This document shows, piece after piece, positions 52,378 to 60,996 of a DNA stretch of 64,000 nucleotides. The stretch is from Petrimonas sulfuriphila. Lineage in GTDB: Bacteria; Bacteroidota; Bacteroidia; Bacteroidales; Dysgonomonadaceae. The notes under the pieces are model-generated. The model saw only the letters and a program-made list of their open reading frames with translations. It was not told the origin of the DNA and did not search any database. The first letter of the stretch is position 1. Each line of letters starts with the position of its first letter. The stretch spans positions 2,728,001-2,792,000 of the forward strand of contig CP073276.1 of the NCBI GenBank assembly GCA_038561985.1, in the 5' to 3' direction. The translations under genes were made by a program, and so were the position numbers.

Positions 52378-53763
52378 TTATTGCTTCACAAGTTCAAGCT
52401 TCCTATCCAGGTGCTTAACTACCCTGGAATAGATAAAGAGGGCAACCGCAGAAATGGCTCCAATTCCTACAAAAACGTACCAGATATAATGTGCGTGCTC
52501 TGTTGCCGCAGAATAGGCTGCCTTGTCGAGTATGCCTTCGGCACTGGTAAACAGGCGTGGATCGGGGCAATATTTTTCCAGCAGGAATCCCGATATTCCA
52601 AAAGCAAACAAGTAGGAGAAGAATGAATGCAGGTGGCTGAATCCCAGGTATAATCCCTCTTCGCCTTTGGGTGCTTGCAGCGAAAAATACTCCAAATAGC
52701 GAGGTGAAATAAAACATTCGGCCAACGCCTGCATGGCAATACCGATAATCATCATGAATGCAACGGGATGCATCCCCAGGATATATGCATCTCCTATGTG
52801 GTTCCCAAAAGACATGACCAACGCTGAAAGCGGGATAATAAACATGCCTGTCATCATCGAAGTGATGGCGTTTCTTTTTTTCATCATGGAGGTAATAAAA
52901 TTAACGCTTATAAATACCACCAGTGGATTCACATTGGCATACCATCCCGGTGTAGCACCATCGCCCACCAGTCGTATGACGTATTTCGGCATTGTAGAGT
53001 ACATTTGGCTTTGGATCATCCAAAAACCGCTTATGATCAGGATAAGGATCATCAATCTTCCGTTTGTCAGCACCTTGCCCATCGATTGCAAAAGCTCCTG
53101 CATTTTCTTTCCCTGACCCTCGGTATGCGCCGATTTGTAAAAGAAGAACACGGCAATCAGTGCTAAAAATGTCATGGAAGCGGAAAAGTAATTGAGGTAG
53201 ACCAGGCCTTCATCCCCCATACTTCTTCGTAGAGGGTCGACCACGGTCTTACCCAAAAATGCCCCGATATTCACCATCATATAAAAAATGGCATATCCCC
53301 GGGCGCGATTTTCCGTAGTGGTTTCACGAGCCACGGTTCCCGATATTACTGCCTTTATGAAAGCGCCACCGATCACGATAAAAACAAGAATCGGGATAAT
53401 CGACCATTGGTGTAGGCTTCCGATTAATCCCGAATAGGTGGTGGTCATTCCGTAATGTACCAACCCTGCGCTCTGCAATATTGTGGGAACTAGGCCCAGT
53501 CCACCGTAACCGATGGTTAAGAAGGTAAATGCCAGAATGATGGAATTACGAAAACCTATTTTGTCGGCAACGGCACCGGTAAAGGTTGGGAGTAAATACA
53601 AAAAAGCGGAATATATCCCGGAAATGATGCCTGCTTGCACATCGGAGAAACCCCAGACGTTGGACAGGTATAGAGTGATTACAATAAATACGGCGTAAAA
53701 TGCCAGACGTTCAAGTAGTTCTACAAAGTTCGCGACCCAAAAAGGTTTTGAAAATTTCAGCAT
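52378..53763 (-). CDS. Proton-dependent oligopeptide-type (POT/MFS) transporter
   Basis: The 461-residue protein has about twelve membrane helices. It starts with the POT-like ELLERLAFYAVFIVITLYL, in which the usual ExxER(F)xYG loop is changed to ELLERLAFYAV. The A-loop ADKIGFRN and the transport segment MMVNIGAFLGKTVV are MFS-typical. The family moves small peptides or related molecules with protons across the inner membrane. It is adjacent to the NagB-like gene and mutS2 but has its own promoter (53814-53821). Substrate unknown. Confidence 0.82.
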   Translation of the reverse strand: MLKFSKPFWVANFVELLERLAFYAVFIVITLYLSNVWGFSDVQAGIISGIYSAFLYLLPTFTGAVADKIGFRNSIILAFTFLTIGYGGLGLVPTILQSAGLVHYGMTTTYSGLIGSLHQWSIIPILVFIVIGGAFIKAVISGTVARETTTENRARGYAIFYMMVNIGAFLGKTVVDPLRRSMGDEGLVYLNYFSASMTFLALIAVFFFYKSAHTEGQGKKMQELLQSMGKVLTNGRLMILILIISGFWMIQSQMYSTMPKYVIRLVGDGATPGWYANVNPLVVFISVNFITSMMKKRNAITSMMTGMFIIPLSALVMSFGNHIGDAYILGMHPVAFMMIIGIAMQALAECFISPRYLEYFSLQAPKGEEGLYLGFSHLHSFFSYLFAFGISGFLLEKYCPDPRLFTSAEGILDKAAYSAATEHAHYIWYVFVGIGAISAVALFIYSRVVKHLDRKLELVKQ

Positions 53764-53813
53764 AAGAGTATGTTTTATCTGTTAATTTAATGCGCAAAGA
53801 GTTGTTTTTCGTG

Positions 53814-53821
53814 CAAAGATA
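53814..53821 (-). promoter_or_regulatory. Promoter -7 element of the POT transporter
   Basis: TATCTTTG on the minus strand, 50 bases before the ATG at 53763. Confidence 0.45.
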
Positions 53822-53833
53822 AAACAATAATGT

Positions 53834-56266
53834 TTAATCCAAATCAATTACTGTGATTCCGGCACCGCCAAATTGAACATGCTCATCCTGAAAATGGGCG
53901 ACACCCGCTACCGTTTTCAGGTATTCCCGGATGATTTGTCGCAATGCGCCGGTGCCTGTTCCGTGGAGAATGCGTACCCGTGAAATGCTTAGCTGAATAG
54001 CATCGTCAATAAAGTACATCACGGCTTGAAGCGCTTCGTCACCACGCATTCCGCGCACGTCGATATCCTGCTTGAAACTGAGCTTGCGGTCGTGCAGCAG
54101 ATCACGCGTGTTGGACGATTTATTCTCTTTGACCCGCTGATTGCCGTTTACTTTTTCCAGTTTTTCCAGATCGACTGTGGATTTGATTACTCCAAAGGCA
54201 ACGATCGCTTTTTTTCCCTGTATCTCCAGGATTTCTCCGGTAACGGTCTGTCCTTTCATGCGAACGGTATCGCCAGTGACGATTGGCGTTTTGAGGTTGG
54301 TGTTTTGAGGTTGAGTTACGGGTTTTTGTTTGACTTTCTTTCGGATCGGCTTCACTTCCTGGAGAGTGTCGGAGGAGGTTGTTATGTTTTCCCGGAATTC
54401 TGTGAGCGATTGACGCACCCGTTTGGTCTTTTCCTTGTCTGCCTGTGCTTCCTTGATCTGGCGTATGGTGCTTTCAATTTTTGCATTACTCTCAGCTATA
54501 AGCCGTTCAGCCTGCTGTTTTGCTTCGGCCAATATTTCTTTTTTCTTCCGGTTTATTTCCTCCATTTCGGATTCGTATTTTTCCGAAATCTCGTTAAGCC
54601 GGTTGCGTTCGCGGCGAACCTCTTCGCGTTTACGCTCCCAGTAACGGCGGTCACGGGAAATGTCCTGCAAATATTTATCCATGTTGATGTAATCGCTGCC
54701 GACAATTTCGGAGGCTTGGGCGATTACATCGTCGGGAAGTCCGATCTTGCGGGCAATCTCTACAGCGAAGGAGCTTCCAGGGTTTCCGATGGAAAGCTGG
54801 AAGAGCGGCTGCATTTCATGTCTGTCGTAAAGCATGGCTCCATTGATGACCCCTTCATTTTCGTTGGCAAAATGTTTTAGGTTCTGGTAGTGGGTGGTGA
54901 TGACCCCAAAAGCGTTCTTTTGGTTAAACCGATCCAACAGCGATTCGGCAAGGGCTGCTCCAATTTGTGGCTCCGTGCCGCTGCCAAATTCGTCGATCAG
55001 TAAGAGAGAATGCTTACTGCAGTTTTTCACGAAGAACTTCATGTTCTGCAGGTGGGAGCTGTATGTGGAGAGATCATTCTCGATGGACTGCTCGTCGCCT
55101 ATATCAATAAAAATATCGCTGAACAAGCCCACTTGTGAATTTTCCCGTAACGGAACCAACAAGCCGCATTGAACCATATATTGCAGTAGTCCTACGGTTT
55201 TCAGACAAACCGATTTTCCTCCGGCATTGGGCCCCGAGATCACCAGTATCCGGCTGTCCTCTTCGAGCGTTATGTCGAGCGGTACCACTTTGCGGTTTTG
55301 CTTTTTCAGCGAAAGAAAAAGAAGCGGATGAACCGCTTGTACCCAGTCGATAATGAGCCTGTTTTCGAAGTTGGGTTTCAATGCGTTTAGCTGCAGCGCA
55401 AATTTGGCTTTGGCGCGGATGAAATCTATTTGTGCCAGGAATTCGTAGGACTGCAGCAAGTCGGGTAGAAAAGGGCGGAGGTAATCCGTAAACTCGGTGA
55501 GGATGCGGATGATCTCGCGACGTTCGTCGCTTTCCAGCTCACGGATGCGGTTGTTGGCCTCTACCACCTCCGAAGGTTCTATATAAACGGTTTTCCCTGA
55601 GGCCGACTCGTCGTGGACAATTCCTTTTATTTTTCGCTTGAAAGCCGGATTTACGGGGATAACCAACCTTCCGTCGCGCATGCTGGGAGTGATGTCTTTG
55701 TCCACAAAGCCCTCGGCCTGTGCTTTGCGTAATATCGAATTCAGGCTTCGAGAGATGCTGTTGAGCGTCGAGGTGATTTCCCTGCGGATATTGCTTAGTT
55801 GGGGAGATGCATGATCCCTTATTTGTCCGAACTCATCGATGATCCGCTCGGCTTTTTTGCTTATTTCCGACGATACAAACACTTCTTTTGCCAGCAACAT
55901 CAAGTGGGGATAACGTTCCGCTTTCTCTTCATCGTTTTTAAAAAACGTTACGATGGAAGTTATCGTTAACATCGATTTAAGAAGCTCCGACAAAGCGTTT
56001 TGATCAATCCACGACCCGGCAACACGTATGCGATGGAGAACCGGGCGCACATCGTAAAAGTTGTCCGAAGGAAAAGAGTCTTCCTCCTGTAAGATATGCA
56101 CAAACTCATCGGTTTGCGATAGTTGTACGTCAATCTCTTCAAAAACGGAAGAAAACTGCATTTCTTCTACCTTCTCTTTGCCCAGTGGACTGAGGCAATG
56201 TTGTTCTAGCAGTTGTCTTATCTTGAAAAACTCTATTTTTTGTTCGAAATTTTCGGGATAAATCAC
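53834..56266 (-). CDS. mutS2: Endonuclease MutS2
   Basis: The 810-residue protein has the MutS2 order of parts: an N-terminal lever/core region (starts PENFEQKIEFFKIRQLLEQH), the ATPase domain with Walker A ISGPNAGGKSVCLKTVG (about residue 345) and LLIDEFGSGTEPQ, a long coiled coil (about 530-640), and a C-terminal Smr nuclease domain (about 735-810: DVRGMRGDEALQAVMYFIDD, and ILHGTGTGALRQII). It has no mismatch-binding N-terminal domain. It suppresses homologous recombination or rescues collided ribosomes in other bacteria. It is divergent from the DUF2891 gene, with promoters in the shared gap. Confidence 0.95.
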   Translation of the reverse strand: MIYPENFEQKIEFFKIRQLLEQHCLSPLGKEKVEEMQFSSVFEEIDVQLSQTDEFVHILQEEDSFPSDNFYDVRPVLHRIRVAGSWIDQNALSELLKSMLTITSIVTFFKNDEEKAERYPHLMLLAKEVFVSSEISKKAERIIDEFGQIRDHASPQLSNIRREITSTLNSISRSLNSILRKAQAEGFVDKDITPSMRDGRLVIPVNPAFKRKIKGIVHDESASGKTVYIEPSEVVEANNRIRELESDERREIIRILTEFTDYLRPFLPDLLQSYEFLAQIDFIRAKAKFALQLNALKPNFENRLIIDWVQAVHPLLFLSLKKQNRKVVPLDITLEEDSRILVISGPNAGGKSVCLKTVGLLQYMVQCGLLVPLRENSQVGLFSDIFIDIGDEQSIENDLSTYSSHLQNMKFFVKNCSKHSLLLIDEFGSGTEPQIGAALAESLLDRFNQKNAFGVITTHYQNLKHFANENEGVINGAMLYDRHEMQPLFQLSIGNPGSSFAVEIARKIGLPDDVIAQASEIVGSDYINMDKYLQDISRDRRYWERKREEVRRERNRLNEISEKYESEMEEINRKKKEILAEAKQQAERLIAESNAKIESTIRQIKEAQADKEKTKRVRQSLTEFRENITTSSDTLQEVKPIRKKVKQKPVTQPQNTNLKTPIVTGDTVRMKGQTVTGEILEIQGKKAIVAFGVIKSTVDLEKLEKVNGNQRVKENKSSNTRDLLHDRKLSFKQDIDVRGMRGDEALQAVMYFIDDAIQLSISRVRILHGTGTGALRQIIREYLKTVAGVAHFQDEHVQFGGAGITVIDLD

Positions 56267-56307
56267 GGTTAGTTTTGGAATTGGGATTTGCGATTTCGGA
56301 TTTGGTG

Positions 56308-56315
56308 CAAAATTA
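56308..56315 (-). promoter_or_regulatory. Promoter -7 element of mutS2
   Basis: TAATTTTG on the minus strand, 42 bases before the ATG. Confidence 0.45.
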
Positions 56316-56338
56316 CTCTTTTTAGCCGATATTATTCC

Positions 56339-56346
56339 TATCTTTG
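56339..56346 (+). promoter_or_regulatory. Promoter -7 element of the DUF2891 gene
   Basis: TATCTTTG on the plus strand, 21 bases before the ATG at 56368. The mutS2 -7 element lies 23 bases away on the other strand. Confidence 0.5.
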
Positions 56347-56367
56347 AATGGATAAATCAGAAATTTT

Positions 56368-57450
56368 ATGAAACCGTTGTCCTCCATTTTGTTTATCAAC
56401 CTTTTTTTAAGCATGGTGCTGTCACCTCTCTTTTCGCAAAAAAATCCGGATCTCACCGATGAAACAGCGCTTAAATTATCTGCCCTGCCCCTCGGTTGTA
56501 TCGATCGGGAATATCCCAACAAACCGGGACATACCTACGGTTCGGCCGATGAGGTAGGTCTTTCGCCCAAGGCACTGCATCCTGTTTTTTACGGGTGTTT
56601 TGACTGGCACAGTAGTGTTCACGGGCATTGGATGTTGATCCGCTTACTGAAGACCAAACCCGGTATTGCGAGCAAAAATGAAATCATCACCTTGTTGAAT
56701 AACTCCTTTGATAAAGCAGCGGTTGAAGTTGAGAAGGAGTATTTCCTCAAGTACGAGACAGGTAAAGGATTTGAACGAACCTACGGTTGGGCGTGGCTGC
56801 TGAAACTCGATGAAGAACTGGCGTCGTGGGACAATCCGGCTGCCAGGCAATGGCACGAAAACCTTCAGCCGCTTACCGGGCAAATTGTGGAGCTGTGGAG
56901 GGAGTATCTGCCCAAGCAGACCTATCCGAACAGAACAGGAGTGCATCCGAATTCAGCTTTTGCACTGGGTTTTGCCATAGATTGGGCAAGGGAGAACGGA
57001 AATAAGGAGTTTGAAAAAGAGTTGATCGGTAAATCGCTCGATTTTTACGGAAAAGACACGGAGACCCCGGCACACCTGGAGCCGGACGGCGCCGATTTTT
57101 TCTCACCCAGCCTGGAAATTGCTGATCTAATGAGGAGAATTCTTTCCCGGGACGATTTTGAAAAGTGGCTGGTTGCCTTTTATACACAAAAAGGGATCGA
57201 TAACATCAGTCAGATTCCTGTGGTAAGCGATTTGGATGATTATCAGACGGTTCATCTGGTTGGACTGTCGTTTTCTCGGGCGTGGTGCATGAAAGGAATC
57301 GCCAAATCATTATCCGAAGGGCATCCGTTGAAGCTGCATTTCGAAGAAACCGCCCAGAAACTATTGGACCATGCTCTTCCGCTTGTTTTTGACGGGAACT
57401 ACGGCGGAGAACATTGGCTGGCATCGTTTGCGCTGATGGCATTGGAATAA
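56368..57450 (+). CDS. Exported DUF2891 family protein
   Basis: The 360-residue product has a signal peptide (MKPLSSILFINLFLSMVLSP, ending near LFSQ) and matches the DUF2891 family along its length: ALPLGCIDREYPNKPGHTYG, the PVFYGCFDWHSSVHGHWMLI segment with two histidines and a cysteine, EFEKE-like repeat helices, the GRTYGWAWLLKLDEEL-like RTYGWAWLLKL, and DFFSPSLEIADLM. The fold is probably an alpha/alpha barrel; homologues are often called secreted or DUF2891 proteins with no known reaction. It stands alone before the tRNA-Met gene. Confidence 0.82.
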   Translation: MKPLSSILFINLFLSMVLSPLFSQKNPDLTDETALKLSALPLGCIDREYPNKPGHTYGSADEVGLSPKALHPVFYGCFDWHSSVHGHWMLIRLLKTKPGIASKNEIITLLNNSFDKAAVEVEKEYFLKYETGKGFERTYGWAWLLKLDEELASWDNPAARQWHENLQPLTGQIVELWREYLPKQTYPNRTGVHPNSAFALGFAIDWARENGNKEFEKELIGKSLDFYGKDTETPAHLEPDGADFFSPSLEIADLMRRILSRDDFEKWLVAFYTQKGIDNISQIPVVSDLDDYQTVHLVGLSFSRAWCMKGIAKSLSEGHPLKLHFEETAQKLLDHALPLVFDGNYGGEHWLASFALMALE

Positions 57451-57483
57451 AAAATAATATTTTGTCGGGTTTTATTGTTTTAG

Positions 57484-57516
57484 GGTTGCAAAATTAAAAT
57501 ATTTAAACTACTTTTG
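57484..57516 (+). promoter_or_regulatory. Promoter of tRNA-Met
   Basis: GGTTG at 57484-57488, 20 bases, then TACTTTTG at 57509-57516. The tRNA begins at 57554. Confidence 0.6.
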
Positions 57517-57553
57517 CACCTCGAATTTGGAATCATTTTCGGAAAGACATGTT

Positions 57554-57627
57554 GGCGAGATAGCTCAGTTGGTTAGAGCGCATGATTCATAATCATGAGG
57601 TCGGGGGATCATGCCCCCCTCTCGCTA
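57554..57627 (+). tRNA. tRNA-Met (anticodon CAU)
   Basis: The 74 bases fold as a cloverleaf: acceptor GGCGAGA/TCTCGCT (first pair G-T), D-arm GCTCAGTTGGTTAGAGC, anticodon stem CATGA/TCATG with loop TTCATAA (anticodon CAT), variable AGGTC, T-stem GGGGG/CCCCC. The T-loop reads ATCATGC rather than TTCRANY: position 54 is A and 58 is T. No CCA is encoded. It could be elongator Met or, after lysidine modification, Ile. It stands next to a phage-like region and may be its integration target. Confidence 0.88.
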
Positions 57628-57640
57628 CAGCTTATTAATC

Positions 57641-57676
57641 AAACACTTATCGATTATTTCGGTGAGTGTTTTTTTC
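57641..57676 (+). terminator. Terminator of tRNA-Met
   Basis: AAACACTTATCG (57641-57652) pairs with CGGTGAGTGTTT (57660-57671), including two wobble pairs, and a T-run follows. Confidence 0.75.
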
Positions 57677-57681
57677 TTTAA

Positions 57682-57701
57682 GGGTAAACAATGGGTAAAC
57701 A
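57682..57701 (+). repeat. Direct repeat GGGTAAACA
   Basis: GGGTAAACA occurs at 57682-57690 and again at 57693-57701, two bases apart, just inside the phage-like region. It may be an integrase arm-type site. The 57702-57793 stretch shows nothing else. Confidence 0.4.
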
Positions 57702-57793
57702 AGAACTCACAAATACTGTTTTTATGGACTTTATTTTATCTAACAGATAACCTTATTTTTTTAATCAAATGCTGGTATTTCAAATTGCACCTT

Positions 57794-58078
57794 TTAATTG
57801 GTGAAACGATGATATTGAAATTTTATTTTATGTTTATTTAGAAAGTCGCTAAACAAATCTAATCCCTCACTTTTTGAATATAGCTTCTTCATTTCCACAA
57901 TTAAGGCTTCATCGGTATCCAGTTTCATCGCTTTTTTAAGTAAATCCGCTTTAACTTCAATGATCCGCTCTTCATCGTATCCTCCACCCAAATCATAAGA
58001 ACTCAGGGTTAAAAGATCGTTTTCTAACTCTAAAAAAATCACACGACTGATTTCGTGCTTGTCTCTGTAAATTTCCAT
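57794..58078 (-). CDS. Small phage-region protein
   Basis: From the ATG at 58078 (MEIYRDKHEISRVIFLELEN) the product has 94 residues; an earlier start at 58135 would add a hydrophobic, cysteine-rich piece that looks like a chance extension. It is acidic and helical (EERIIEVKADLLKKAMKLDT, LIVEMKKLYSKSEGLDLFSD). No family recognised. It lies nearest the tRNA end of the element, downstream of a terminator, so it is probably transcribed separately from the genes at 58209-59365. Confidence 0.5.
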   Translation of the reverse strand: MEIYRDKHEISRVIFLELENDLLTLSSYDLGGGYDEERIIEVKADLLKKAMKLDTDEALIVEMKKLYSKSEGLDLFSDFLNKHKIKFQYHRFTN

Positions 58079-58148
58079 TTGGACTATAAAGATAGTGAAA
58101 AATCTACAAAGGCAGAATTCTGCCCATTTAAACATCGGAATTCCGATA

Positions 58149-58174
58149 ATAAAAAACCGTCCTGTGAGAACGGT
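58149..58174 (-). terminator. Terminator of the small early genes
   Basis: On the minus strand ACCGT (58174-58170) pairs with ACGGT (58160-58156), followed by a run of Ts (58156-58149). It ends the transcript that comes from 59365. Confidence 0.6.
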
Positions 58175-58208
58175 CTTAACTTACCTGTAACTTGCCTGAT
58201 TCACGTCC

Positions 58209-58409
58209 TTATTTAAAGCTGTATGTCGCTGGTTTGATAGTAGTGTTCACTAAGAGTGAAACAAACGCCTGAACCGCCTCAAGAGACGTGAAACTATGGT
58301 TGCAAACTTCAAATTTACCATCTTTTTGCTTAACAGGCAAAACATCTTTGTGGTGCTTAATTTCTCCACTATCGTTAATGACAGTGTAATTTAATGTAAC
58401 ATTTTTCAT
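58209..58409 (-). CDS. Small phage-region protein
   Basis: The 66-residue product (MKNVTLNYTVINDSGEIKHH) is a small beta-alpha type protein with KQKDGKFEVCNHSFTSLEAV in its middle. There is no signal peptide and no family that I recognise. It is the last gene before the terminator at 58149-58174 and lies in a run of four to six small genes on the minus strand. Confidence 0.55.
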   Translation of the reverse strand: MKNVTLNYTVINDSGEIKHHKDVLPVKQKDGKFEVCNHSFTSLEAVQAFVSLLVNTTIKPATYSFK

Positions 58410-58448
58410 AATCGATAAAGCAGTTTTGCGACTTGCTTAGGTCGGTTC

Positions 58449-58706
58449 TTAGTTAATTGATAAAATTTGTTCCGGTCTGTATTCGCACAAAATTGTAATA
58501 ATTTCCATATCGGTAAACTCAATCTTTTTTGCTTTCGGGTCGAGTTCCGGTATCCATGAAAATACTATTGTTCCATCAGATTGCACTCCACGAAGCAACC
58601 CACGCCGTTTGTGAGTGGCTGTCTCAATTTCCACTATTCGTGTCTGTCTGCTCGCCTTACGGCTTTCCATAAGGGTTTTTACTCTGTTGATGATACCTTC
58701 TTCCAT
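58449..58706 (-). CDS. Small phage-region protein, WYL-like or RNA-binding-like size
   Basis: The 85-residue product begins MEEGIINRVKTLMESRKASR with a basic helix, then a beta-rich part (RIVEIETATHKRRGLLRGVQ, SDGTIVFSWIPELDPKAKKI) and a final helix. The basic start could suit nucleic-acid binding, but this is a guess; no family is recognised. It is 5 bases from the next gene upstream in the same run. Confidence 0.5.
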   Translation of the reverse strand: MEEGIINRVKTLMESRKASRQTRIVEIETATHKRRGLLRGVQSDGTIVFSWIPELDPKAKKIEFTDMEIITILCEYRPEQILSIN

Positions 58707-58711
58707 ATTGT

Positions 58712-58966
58712 TTAGATATTAGGGCTTTCTTCTGCAATTCTGTATTCAATTGCCCGGATAACCATATTGGCGGTTTGTGTCCTGGCTTCGTTAATAATAT
58801 CAGTAATGGCGTCTAATTCGCCTTGCTCGCCTTTTTCTGTGTACATTGCCACGTGTTCGCTTCTGACTAATTCGAGGGCGTCTAAAAGCATCGCATAGGC
58901 TTTAAAATAGTTTCTCGTTTGGGGTGAGATACCCGCTTTTTCCATTCTTGAAAGACAAGTTTCCAT
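58712..58966 (-). CDS. Small helical phage-region protein
   Basis: The 84-residue product (METCLSRMEKAGISPQTRNY) is wholly helical with little sequence complexity apart from one acidic stretch (EKGEQGELDAITDIINEART). No family recognised. It stands between the small genes at 58449 and 58979 in the same run and may share their promoter upstream of 59365. Confidence 0.5.
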   Translation of the reverse strand: METCLSRMEKAGISPQTRNYFKAYAMLLDALELVRSEHVAMYTEKGEQGELDAITDIINEARTQTANMVIRAIEYRIAEESPNI

Positions 58967-58978
58967 TTGTGTAAATTT

Positions 58979-59155
58979 TTATTGAGTTAATAATTTAGTG
59001 TAATCGTTGAGAGAGAACGGCTCCTTACGTAAATCGACCGTTTTTGAGGGTTCGTTTCCTACTTGGTGTACAACCCTTAAATTTTCAATGTCAAATACCA
59101 CCGATCCGGTCGGTGTGGTTGTGGTGATTTTGTTTTGTTCAAATACTGTTTCCAT
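58979..59155 (-). CDS. Short ORF of 58 residues in the early run
   Basis: The frame reads METVFEQNKITTTTPTGSVV and ends NDYTKLLTQ, and is followed 12 bases later by the next gene's ATG, with the run's usual tight spacing. It starts 3 bases after the stop of the 59159 gene. The composition and the spacing on both sides suggest a real short gene. No family recognised. Confidence 0.5.
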   Translation of the reverse strand: METVFEQNKITTTTPTGSVVFDIENLRVVHQVGNEPSKTVDLRKEPFSLNDYTKLLTQ

Positions 59156-59158
59156 GAT

Positions 59159-59365
59159 CTAATTTTTAAAAATTAATACATTGTCGCTCTCAGGATCTTC
59201 TTCAAACTCGTTTAGGATGTCCTCTGCTCCAGATAGAACATAAGCGATTGTAGCCAATCTATCAGAAACATTTAAACTTTTGCTCTCCGCTAAGTCAAAC
59301 AAGGCATTTCTTACCATCTTGATAGTTTCGGTTGCCATTAAAAAACGATCTACTGCTGTTTTCAT
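59159..59365 (-). CDS. Small helical protein, first of the early run
   Basis: The 68-residue product (MKTAVDRFLMATETIKMVRN) is helical and acidic toward the end (EDILNEFEEDPESDN). It is the first gene after the palindrome-rich stretch 59366-59809 and so stands next to the likely promoter. No family recognised. Confidence 0.5.
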   Translation of the reverse strand: MKTAVDRFLMATETIKMVRNALFDLAESKSLNVSDRLATIAYVLSGAEDILNEFEEDPESDNVLIFKN

Positions 59366-59809
59366 ATCTGTAAATTTTAATTGTTATTCGCGACAAATAT
59401 AACGGTTATAATTCACATAATAAATTGATAATAAGACAGTTGGTCGCCAATAGCGACCAACAAACTATCTAAACAGCTGAAAGTGAATAACATGAATAAA
59501 AAACAGAAAAATTAAACTTTATATTTATTTAACATAAGTCGCTTATAATGACCATTTTAAGGTCGCTCTGAACGACCGGAAAATTAGTACCACATTTAGT
59601 ACCACATTTTTATAACTGATTGATAATCAATATAGATTGTTGTCCACATAGGACAATAATATCAAATGATTATGTATTTTACATAAATGTGGCACTGTAG
59701 GTGGTACCAATTTATGGGAATCACGGTAATTTTCCTCCCTTTTCGGGCTTGTATATTCGGGGCCAAACTTCATAACAGGGAGAGGCAAATGCGCCCCTCT
59801 CCACTCATT
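59366..59809. promoter_or_regulatory. Non-coding control region with palindromes and repeats
   Basis: This 444-base gap holds no gene. It has TTGGTCGC-N5-GCGACCAA at 59440-59460; further GGTCGC and GACC copies near 59548-59580; a perfect tandem repeat TTAGTACCACAT twice at 59584-59607; the inverted relatives TGTGGCACT at 59688-59696 and GGTGGTACCAA at 59700-59710; and TTGTCC-N5-GGACAA at 59640-59656. Such a set suggests operators or a replication or integrase-arm region. The use is inferred. Confidence 0.5.
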
Positions 59810-60568
59810 TTAATAACTTCCGGCCAGCAGATCCTTAATAAACTTGTTTGAAGCTGTCTGAGTGCCTCCTATGGCTCCCTGCTGTGGATTCGGAATCACT
59901 ACATCAAACTCACGTTCTTTAAAGGGTGCGTTTCCTGTCTTAACAAAATAGTCAGTTGGTATCACATTCCCATCTTCACCATATTCAAGCATATATTCCA
60001 GTTGCCCCTGAATGAATAGCTTCACCCCAAAGGCCGGGTTTATGCTCAAATAGCTTCCGACCTCATTCATCGCATCGGCCAGCTTTTGAACGGATTCAAA
60101 CCGCTTGATCTGGTCGGGTGATTCGGCGTAGACTTTGAATGATTCAATAATGGATTCCTCCACTCCATCCCGGATTACTACCTTTCCCTTTTGAATTTCA
60201 AAACTACCATTGTAAATGAAGCCGGGCAAATGGCTGTTACCTCTTAGGATTGTATCAACAATACCATCAATAGCTGGTATTTCAATCATCTCCTTTTTGA
60301 TCGGCAAGCCCTTGAAATCTTCGGCAATCCTGCTTCTTACAAATTCAATAATATAGCCCTCATTCGGCTTCGGTCTTTTTGGCGGGATGCTATAAATATC
60401 TGGAATGATCATATTCCCCAGTTCTTCAATAGTAACCGGATCCTTCCCTTTGATGATCTTTGTAACTTCGTTGAAGATCGTTTGTAGATCTGTCAATGAT
60501 ACCTTCAGGTAATTGATCTGCTTAGCTGCTTCACTTTCGTAAAACTTCACCAGTATTTTTTCTTCCAT
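59810..60568 (-). CDS. Phage-region protein of unknown function
   Basis: The 252-residue product begins MEEKILVKFYESEAAKQINY and is soluble, without membrane segments. It has helical and strand parts such as GYIIEFVRSRIAEDFKGLPI, LPGFIYNGSFEIQKGKVVIR and LSINPAFGVKLFIQGQLEYM. No family that I can name. Its stop lies 10 bases before the control region and its start is 20 bases after the 60589 gene, so the two are probably cotranscribed. Confidence 0.5.
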   Translation of the reverse strand: MEEKILVKFYESEAAKQINYLKVSLTDLQTIFNEVTKIIKGKDPVTIEELGNMIIPDIYSIPPKRPKPNEGYIIEFVRSRIAEDFKGLPIKKEMIEIPAIDGIVDTILRGNSHLPGFIYNGSFEIQKGKVVIRDGVEESIIESFKVYAESPDQIKRFESVQKLADAMNEVGSYLSINPAFGVKLFIQGQLEYMLEYGEDGNVIPTDYFVKTGNAPFKEREFDVVIPNPQQGAIGGTQTASNKFIKDLLAGSY

Positions 60569-60588
60569 AATTTTCGCTGTTAATAGGT

Positions 60589-60786
60589 TTACTCTTTGTT
60601 AATGTCCTTCATAAGCTGTATGAAATCAGCCTCATCTTTATCAGCCTTCTTTTTCGCCAGCTCTTCCGGATCTTCTGCGGATTCCTTTTTACTCGCTTCC
60701 TCTGTTTTGGCGAGAAGTGCATCAAACTTCTCCGACTGTTTCTCTACAAGGTCTAAAAGCCTCTCTGCTCTGTCTTCTGTGCTCAT
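60589..60786 (-). CDS. Small charged coiled-coil protein
   Basis: The 65-residue product is almost entirely charged helix (AERLLDLVEKQSEKFDALLA, DPEELAKKKADKDEADFIQL). It may be a scaffold or an acidic regulatory protein; no family recognised. It stands directly upstream of the 252-residue protein gene. The 210 bases upstream (60787-60996) are AT-rich with no clear structure. Confidence 0.45.
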   Translation of the reverse strand: MSTEDRAERLLDLVEKQSEKFDALLAKTEEASKKESAEDPEELAKKKADKDEADFIQLMKDINKE

Positions 60787-60996
60787 AATTTTTTAATTTT
60801 GAAATTTATAATTAAACATAATGATAGTTATAAGGAAACCCTAATTTATCAAACGTCTGATAATCAGATTAATATTTTTTTACTTTACAAACTGTCAATT
60901 TTTAACAATTCACCGATAGTGGAAAAATGTTTAAAAAACTGCTTATTTTGTTTGTTTTGCATCCGTTTTTAGTCTTTTTGGCGTTAAAATGATAAT

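Noticed and set aside
57611..57841. Plus-strand frame of 76 residues after tRNA-Met
   Set aside because: It overlaps the tRNA 3' end and the terminator, has no promoter and its sequence is a low-complexity hydrophobic run.
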